9,106 bases of DNA, taken from assembly GCA_029062725.1 (NCBI GenBank), contig JAIDPP010000361.1, forward strand, positions 1 through 9,106, in the 5' to 3' direction. The notes below the pieces were generated by a model. The model worked only from the letters and a program-made list of their open reading frames with translations, ran no database searches and had not been told where the DNA came from. The stretch comes from Muribaculaceae bacterium. GTDB taxonomy: Bacteria > Bacteroidota > Bacteroidia > Bacteroidales > Muribaculaceae. Both the position numbers and the translations under genes were made by a program. Of the stretch, positions 5,782 through 9,106 are shown piece after piece (position 1 is the first letter of the stretch; each line of letters opens with the position of its first letter).

Positions 5782-7440
5782 ATGAAGCTCCATATCCCTC
5801 TCGCGCTGGCCGCTCTGGCTATCGCGCCCCTCTCCGGCCACGCCGGCGACAAGGTGCAGGTCCACGGATCTGTGCAGGCCAATGTATTCATTCCGGATGA
5901 TCCCGACGATTATAAGCTCGACAAGCCTGTGGTCTTCAACACCTACGCCGATGTCGGCCTTGTCAGCAACTATGTCGATGCGGGTCTCCGCTTCGAATTC
6001 AACAAATGGCCGCTGCCGCAGTATCAGGTGCTCGACGGTTTTGCCGGCTGGGGTGTGCCCAACATATACGTGAAGGGTAAATATAAGGGATTGGAGCTTA
6101 CCGCCGGTGACTTCTACGACCAATTCGGCTCGGGCTTCATCCTGCGAACATACGAGGACCGCGCCCTCGGTATCGACAACTCCCTGCGTGGTGGCCGTCT
6201 GAAGGTGAACAGCATCAACGGTCTCCGCCTTACACTCCTCGGGGGAGTGCAGCGCAACTACTGGAAATGGAACCGCCATACCCAGGTATATGGAGCCAAT
6301 GCCGAGGTGTTCATGCAGGATTATTTCAAGGGTATCGCCGACCGAGGCGCCAACTGGATGGTCGGTGCCTCATACGTGCTTCTCAACGAGCAGAAGCAGA
6401 ATATCGTGCTATCCGGAACTGACCTCGCCCTCAACCTTCCCAAATGTATAAATGCCGTCGATGTCCGCTCGCAGTTCTCCAAAGGCCCTTTCAACGTGAC
6501 AGGTGAGTTCGCCTGGAAAGGCCAGGATCCGGAGGCTTGCAACGACTACACCTACCGCCCCGGAACGGCCGCCATGCTCTCAGGGTCTTTCTCAAAGACC
6601 GGCCTCAGCGCCATGATTCAGATCAAGCGCACGGAAAACATGGGTTTCCACTCCGACCGCGAGTATAAGGGTACGGAGACGATGCTCAACCAGCTGCCTC
6701 CTTTCTCCTATCAGCATACATACGCTCTCGCCACCCTTTATCCCTATTCCACGCAGGATAGAAGAGGAGAATGGGCCTTCCAAGGAGCCTTCGCATACAA
6801 TTTTAAGCGTAAAACTCCGTTAGGAGGTAAGTACGGCACCAAACTCAACGCCAATATCAGCTACATCAAGGGCCTCCATTATGGTGAGGCTCCCAAGGGC
6901 CCCAACGGCTCGATGTGGGGAACGGACGGCCCCTCGACCTCCTTCTTCGGAATGGGCGAGACATATTATTTCGACTTCAATCTCCAGATCGAAAAGAGGA
7001 TCACAAGCGCCTTCCAGCTGACTTTCATGTATATGAATCAGATATATAACCCCCGCATTCAGGATACGGCGGCCGAATACGGCTATGATGACGTGAAGAG
7101 CAATATATTCGTACTCGACGGAAAATATAAAATCAATAAGAAATTCAACATCCGCGGCGAGTTGCAGTATCTCACCACCCGTCAGGATCATGGCGACTGG
7201 GCTTACGGACTCGTCGAATTCACCTACGTTCCCTGGGTCACATTCAGCGTCAGCGACAAATGGAACTGCGGAGGAAATCAGGGCCATTATTATCAGTTTG
7301 GCGTTACGGGCAATTACAAGTCAAACCGTCTGATGGTATCCTACGGAAAGACCCGCGAGGGTTTCGACTGCTCGGGAGGCGTATGCCGCTGGGTGCCTGA
7401 AACCAAGGGTGTGAAGATCGATTACAACTATTATTTCTAA
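5782..7440 (+). CDS. DUF6029-type outer-membrane beta-barrel protein
   Basis: The 552-residue protein starts with a signal peptide (cleavage near GHA|G, residue 21). It then consists of alternating amphipathic strands rich in Tyr, Phe, Trp and Gly, ending in the terminal aromatic Phe (DYNYYF) expected of an outer-membrane barrel. I recognise the DUF6029 pattern of Bacteroidetes from segments such as GDFYDQFGSGFILRTYEDR (109-127), QHTYALATLYPY (311-322), LGGKYGTKL (347-355) and the end SYGKTREGFDCSGGVCRWVP. The function of this family is not established. It has five cysteines (222, 253, 496, 530, 535), unusual for a barrel; two form the C-S-G-G-V-C motif near the end, in a loop before the last strand. 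It lies between a TlpA-like thioredoxin gene (19-bp gap) and an Omp28-like lipoprotein gene (16-bp gap), so cotranscription and a joint role in the envelope are likely. Barrel and family assignment are from recalled pattern, not from a search. Confidence 0.85.
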   Translation: MKLHIPLALAALAIAPLSGHAGDKVQVHGSVQANVFIPDDPDDYKLDKPVVFNTYADVGLVSNYVDAGLRFEFNKWPLPQYQVLDGFAGWGVPNIYVKGKYKGLELTAGDFYDQFGSGFILRTYEDRALGIDNSLRGGRLKVNSINGLRLTLLGGVQRNYWKWNRHTQVYGANAEVFMQDYFKGIADRGANWMVGASYVLLNEQKQNIVLSGTDLALNLPKCINAVDVRSQFSKGPFNVTGEFAWKGQDPEACNDYTYRPGTAAMLSGSFSKTGLSAMIQIKRTENMGFHSDREYKGTETMLNQLPPFSYQHTYALATLYPYSTQDRRGEWAFQGAFAYNFKRKTPLGGKYGTKLNANISYIKGLHYGEAPKGPNGSMWGTDGPSTSFFGMGETYYFDFNLQIEKRITSAFQLTFMYMNQIYNPRIQDTAAEYGYDDVKSNIFVLDGKYKINKKFNIRGELQYLTTRQDHGDWAYGLVEFTYVPWVTFSVSDKWNCGGNQGHYYQFGVTGNYKSNRLMVSYGKTREGFDCSGGVCRWVPETKGVKIDYNYYF

Positions 7441-7456
7441 TTTTAATTAATTCTTG

Positions 7457-8290
7457 ATGAAAAACAACACTTTATTCAGTAAATCTCTTATAGCGGCAGC
7501 TTGCGCGTTGTTCTCCTCCGCCTTCGTTGCCTGCGACAATATAGATGAGGACGACCGCTACCGCGAGGTTGAGGCCGTGGCTGCCGAACGCGCCGTCCTC
7601 ATCGAAGACTATACAGGCCAGAATTGCGTGAACTGTCCTGATGCCCACGAGGTGATTGAGGCTCTGGAAGAACAATATGGCGAAGATGTGATTGCCGTAA
7701 GTATTCATGCCGGCGATGGCTTCGTGATAAATAGGGATATGACACGCTTCGCTTCCGGTTTCATTGGACTCGGCACTCCCGAAGGCGCCCATTATTATAG
7801 TCTGAATGAGCTCAAAAGCAACCCCATAGGTATCATCAACGGCCGTGGTGGCGCTCAGGATTATAAATCGTGGGCCGGCGTGGTGCGTAATGAATTGGAA
7901 CGCCCTACGGAGCTGGCTATCGATCTCTCCGCCACTCTGAATCCTGATAGCAATGAAATTGATATCGACGTGCAGCTCCTCCCTCATGGAGATCTTAACG
8001 GGCAACTGTATGTCTGGATTCTTGAAAGCGACATCGTAGCCCGTCAGAAAACATCCACCGGCATGATAAAGGATTATGTCCATAACAATGTGTTCCGGGC
8101 GGCGGTCAATGATGTTGACGGCGAATCCGTTTCGCTGGAGTCGGGCGTTCATTTCAATGCAGACTATTCTATCGCGGTCCGCGATAATGAAGAGGAGAAA
8201 TGGGTGCCGGAGAATATGTCGGTCATAGCTTTCCTCAAAACAGCAAACGGTGTCGAGAATGTGGCTAAGGCTAAGGTGCAGGTCGATTGA
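7457..8290 (+). CDS. Omp28-like outer-membrane lipoprotein with CVNC thioredoxin-type centre
   Basis: I chose the ATG at 7457 (277 residues) over an in-frame TTG three bases earlier. The signal sequence ends in a lipobox (AFVA|C26), so the mature protein should be lipid-anchored. The residues right after the cysteine, DNIDEDD, are strongly acidic, like the export signals that send Bacteroidetes lipoproteins to the cell surface. The core is an Omp28-type thioredoxin fold: VLIEDYTGQNCVNCPDAH holds the C57-V-N-C60 centre, SIHAGDGF follows, and NPIGIINGR (P123) fits the cis-proline loop. A C-terminal beta-rich domain includes KDYVHNNVFRAA, a segment typical of the family. Unlike the 667-residue relative on the other strand, it has no sorting-type tail. 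The gene starts 16 bp after the DUF6029-type gene and ends the transcript at a strong terminator. Role in thiol exchange or outer-membrane assembly is inferred. Confidence 0.9.
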   Translation: MKNNTLFSKSLIAAACALFSSAFVACDNIDEDDRYREVEAVAAERAVLIEDYTGQNCVNCPDAHEVIEALEEQYGEDVIAVSIHAGDGFVINRDMTRFASGFIGLGTPEGAHYYSLNELKSNPIGIINGRGGAQDYKSWAGVVRNELERPTELAIDLSATLNPDSNEIDIDVQLLPHGDLNGQLYVWILESDIVARQKTSTGMIKDYVHNNVFRAAVNDVDGESVSLESGVHFNADYSIAVRDNEEEKWVPENMSVIAFLKTANGVENVAKAKVQVD

Positions 8291-8347
8291 TTTCAACCTA
8301 TGTATGAACTGATATGACTCTTTTAAGATCCTATATAAACTGATTTC

Positions 8348-8395
8348 TCCTTCGGGATAGCGGTCAAGCCGCCCTCCCGAAGGATTTATCGTTTT
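8348..8395 (+). terminator. Strong intrinsic terminator after the Omp28-like lipoprotein gene
   Basis: TCCTTCGGGA (8348-8357) and TCCCGAAGGA (8375-8384) form a perfect 10-bp stem. It is extended inside, across a 2x2 internal loop, by GCGG/CCGC (8360-8363 and 8369-8372) with a TCAAG loop. TTTATCGTTTT follows directly. It lies 58 bases past the stop and should end the three-gene transcript, so the next gene needs its own promoter or depends on readthrough. Confidence 0.85.
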
Positions 8396-8479
8396 AATGT
8401 ATGAGGTTCTAAACAAATCCAAACCGTTTCATTAATCGAAGAATCTATTTTAAAAACAATTATAAAAAATCAAAGACTT

Positions 8480-9106
8480 ATGAAAAAACTTTACGCATTT
8501 GCGGCCGCCGCGCTTTTCGCGGTCCTTCCCCTCTCCGCACAGAAGCTCACCTTCTATATGGGTGAAAAGCCTGTTGAGAACGGCTCTAAAGTGGAGTTCA
8601 AGGATATCGAGGTCGAGGACTTCGGCGATGGTTTAGGAATGATTACTATGGATCCGAACCTGACGCTGGTTTCAGACATAAATACAAGCACCGTGAAGGT
8701 AACCGCTGAATGTACTTCCGGTCAGTCTATCCAGCTTTGCGCCGGAGGCCAGTGTGAGAATGGTAAAAAGATTGTGAAGGAAGGTGTAATTCTCGTCGCC
8801 GGACAGAAACTCCCCCTTCTTTTCGAGTATATGGACATGATGTGGGATCCCACTACCCCCGTTCCCACCGATGTCACTGCAGAAATCTCAGCCGTTGACG
8901 CGGCCAATCCCAAGACAGCAATATCCTTCACTATCGTTATGAATCCGAAGAATTCAGAAGTGAAGAGCGTGTTCCTTAATGACAAGGCTTTCCGAGCTGT
9001 CAAGGGAGGTATCGAATATACATTTGACGCTCCCGCAGCTGTTGCGATCTATAACCTCAACGGAGAGGCTGTAGTGAAGACCACTCTCAACGGCCAAGGA
9101 ACACTC
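8480..9106 (+). CDS. Secreted protein with CxGGxC motif, entering a C-terminal sorting-type domain (runs off right edge)
   Basis: I translated this by hand: the frame is open for 209 codons from the ATG at 8480 to the window edge. It begins with a clear signal peptide (MKKLYAFAAAALFAVLPLSA|Q, cleavage near residue 20). Residues 21-125 form a beta-rich domain with three cysteines: C78, and C87/C92 within the C-A-G-G-Q-C motif. Residues about 132-175 look like a second strand-rich segment (AISFTIVMNPKNSEVKSV). From about 184 the sequence DAPAAVAIYNLNGEAVVKT is the start of a type A (T9SS-like) C-terminal sorting domain, the rest of which is outside the window. The gene lies 189 bp after the Omp28-like lipoprotein gene, beyond a strong terminator, and I see no consensus promoter. 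The A-rich leader just before the ATG is normal for Bacteroidetes. The family has no function known to me; the shared cysteine motif with the DUF6029-type barrel hints at a common thiol-linked process. Confidence 0.85.
   Translation, partial: MKKLYAFAAAALFAVLPLSAQKLTFYMGEKPVENGSKVEFKDIEVEDFGDGLGMITMDPNLTLVSDINTSTVKVTAECTSGQSIQLCAGGQCENGKKIVKEGVILVAGQKLPLLFEYMDMMWDPTTPVPTDVTAEISAVDAANPKTAISFTIVMNPKNSEVKSVFLNDKAFRAVKGGIEYTFDAPAAVAIYNLNGEAVVKTTLNGQGTL

Noticed and set aside
7454..7456. TTG start for the Omp28-like lipoprotein
   Set aside because: An ATG follows immediately in frame at 7457 and gives a normal MKNN... signal peptide; TTG starts are uncommon in this group.
7472..8422. A 316-codon open frame on the minus strand opposite the Omp28-like lipoprotein gene, and similar long antisense frames at 309-947, 2844-3596, 3855-4511, 5731-6279 and 6820-7287
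   Set aside because: Each lies entirely or almost entirely antisense to a gene with clear family motifs, has no signal or domain pattern of its own, and reads like codon-bias shadow.
8446..8453. TATTTTAA as a promoter -7 box for the last gene
   Set aside because: It matches only TAnnTT, and no TTTG-like element is found at the required distance.
1..9106. CRISPR arrays, insertion sequences, integrase sites, rRNA or tRNA genes
   Set aside because: No regularly spaced repeats, transposase motifs, terminal inverted repeats or RNA-gene signatures were seen on reading both strands.

Overview
The window looks like chromosomal DNA from the order Bacteroidales, most plausibly a gut Bacteroidales such as Muribaculaceae; the family-level placement is inference. 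Four things point there. Several promoters match the Bacteroidetes pattern TTTG-N19-TAnnTTTG. Most starts lack a Shine-Dalgarno sequence and sit behind A/T-rich leaders. Omp28-like and DUF6029-like proteins are present, as are secreted proteins ending in C-terminal tails of the type common in this order. GC content is moderate, and I see no mobile element, CRISPR array, tRNA or rRNA.

Left part, all on the minus strand (positions 1-4850). At the left edge is the first 290 codons of a long RelA/SpoT-type (p)ppGpp synthetase/hydrolase, starting at 872. It has a near-consensus promoter, a hairpin in its leader and an unusually good Shine-Dalgarno sequence. Upstream of it lies a 554-residue exported protein with seven degenerate 'S-x-D-G' propeller-like repeats, and upstream of that a 667-residue exported Omp28-like protein with a CGFC thioredoxin-type centre. 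These two proteins share a C-terminal tail (YY[DN]L[SN]G ... IYSDG).

Centre (4851-5267). This is a 417-bp non-coding divergent regulatory region with a candidate promoter for each side.

Right part, plus strand (5268-9106). A tight cluster encodes a periplasmic TlpA-like thioredoxin (CKPC), a DUF6029-type outer-membrane beta-barrel and an Omp28-like lipoprotein (CVNC), with gaps of only 19 and 16 bp. A strong hairpin terminator follows, and then a secreted protein that runs off the right edge and is entering a C-terminal sorting-type domain.

The main theme is cell-envelope thiol chemistry. Three thioredoxin-fold proteins with different CxxC centres and different addresses (periplasm, lipid-anchored, secreted with a tail) are grouped in 6 kb. 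Two of the other envelope proteins in the plus-strand cluster, the DUF6029 barrel and the last secreted protein, share a short CxGGxC motif that could be a disulfide substrate or partner site. This functional link is inference, but it is the best candidate here for an under-described system.
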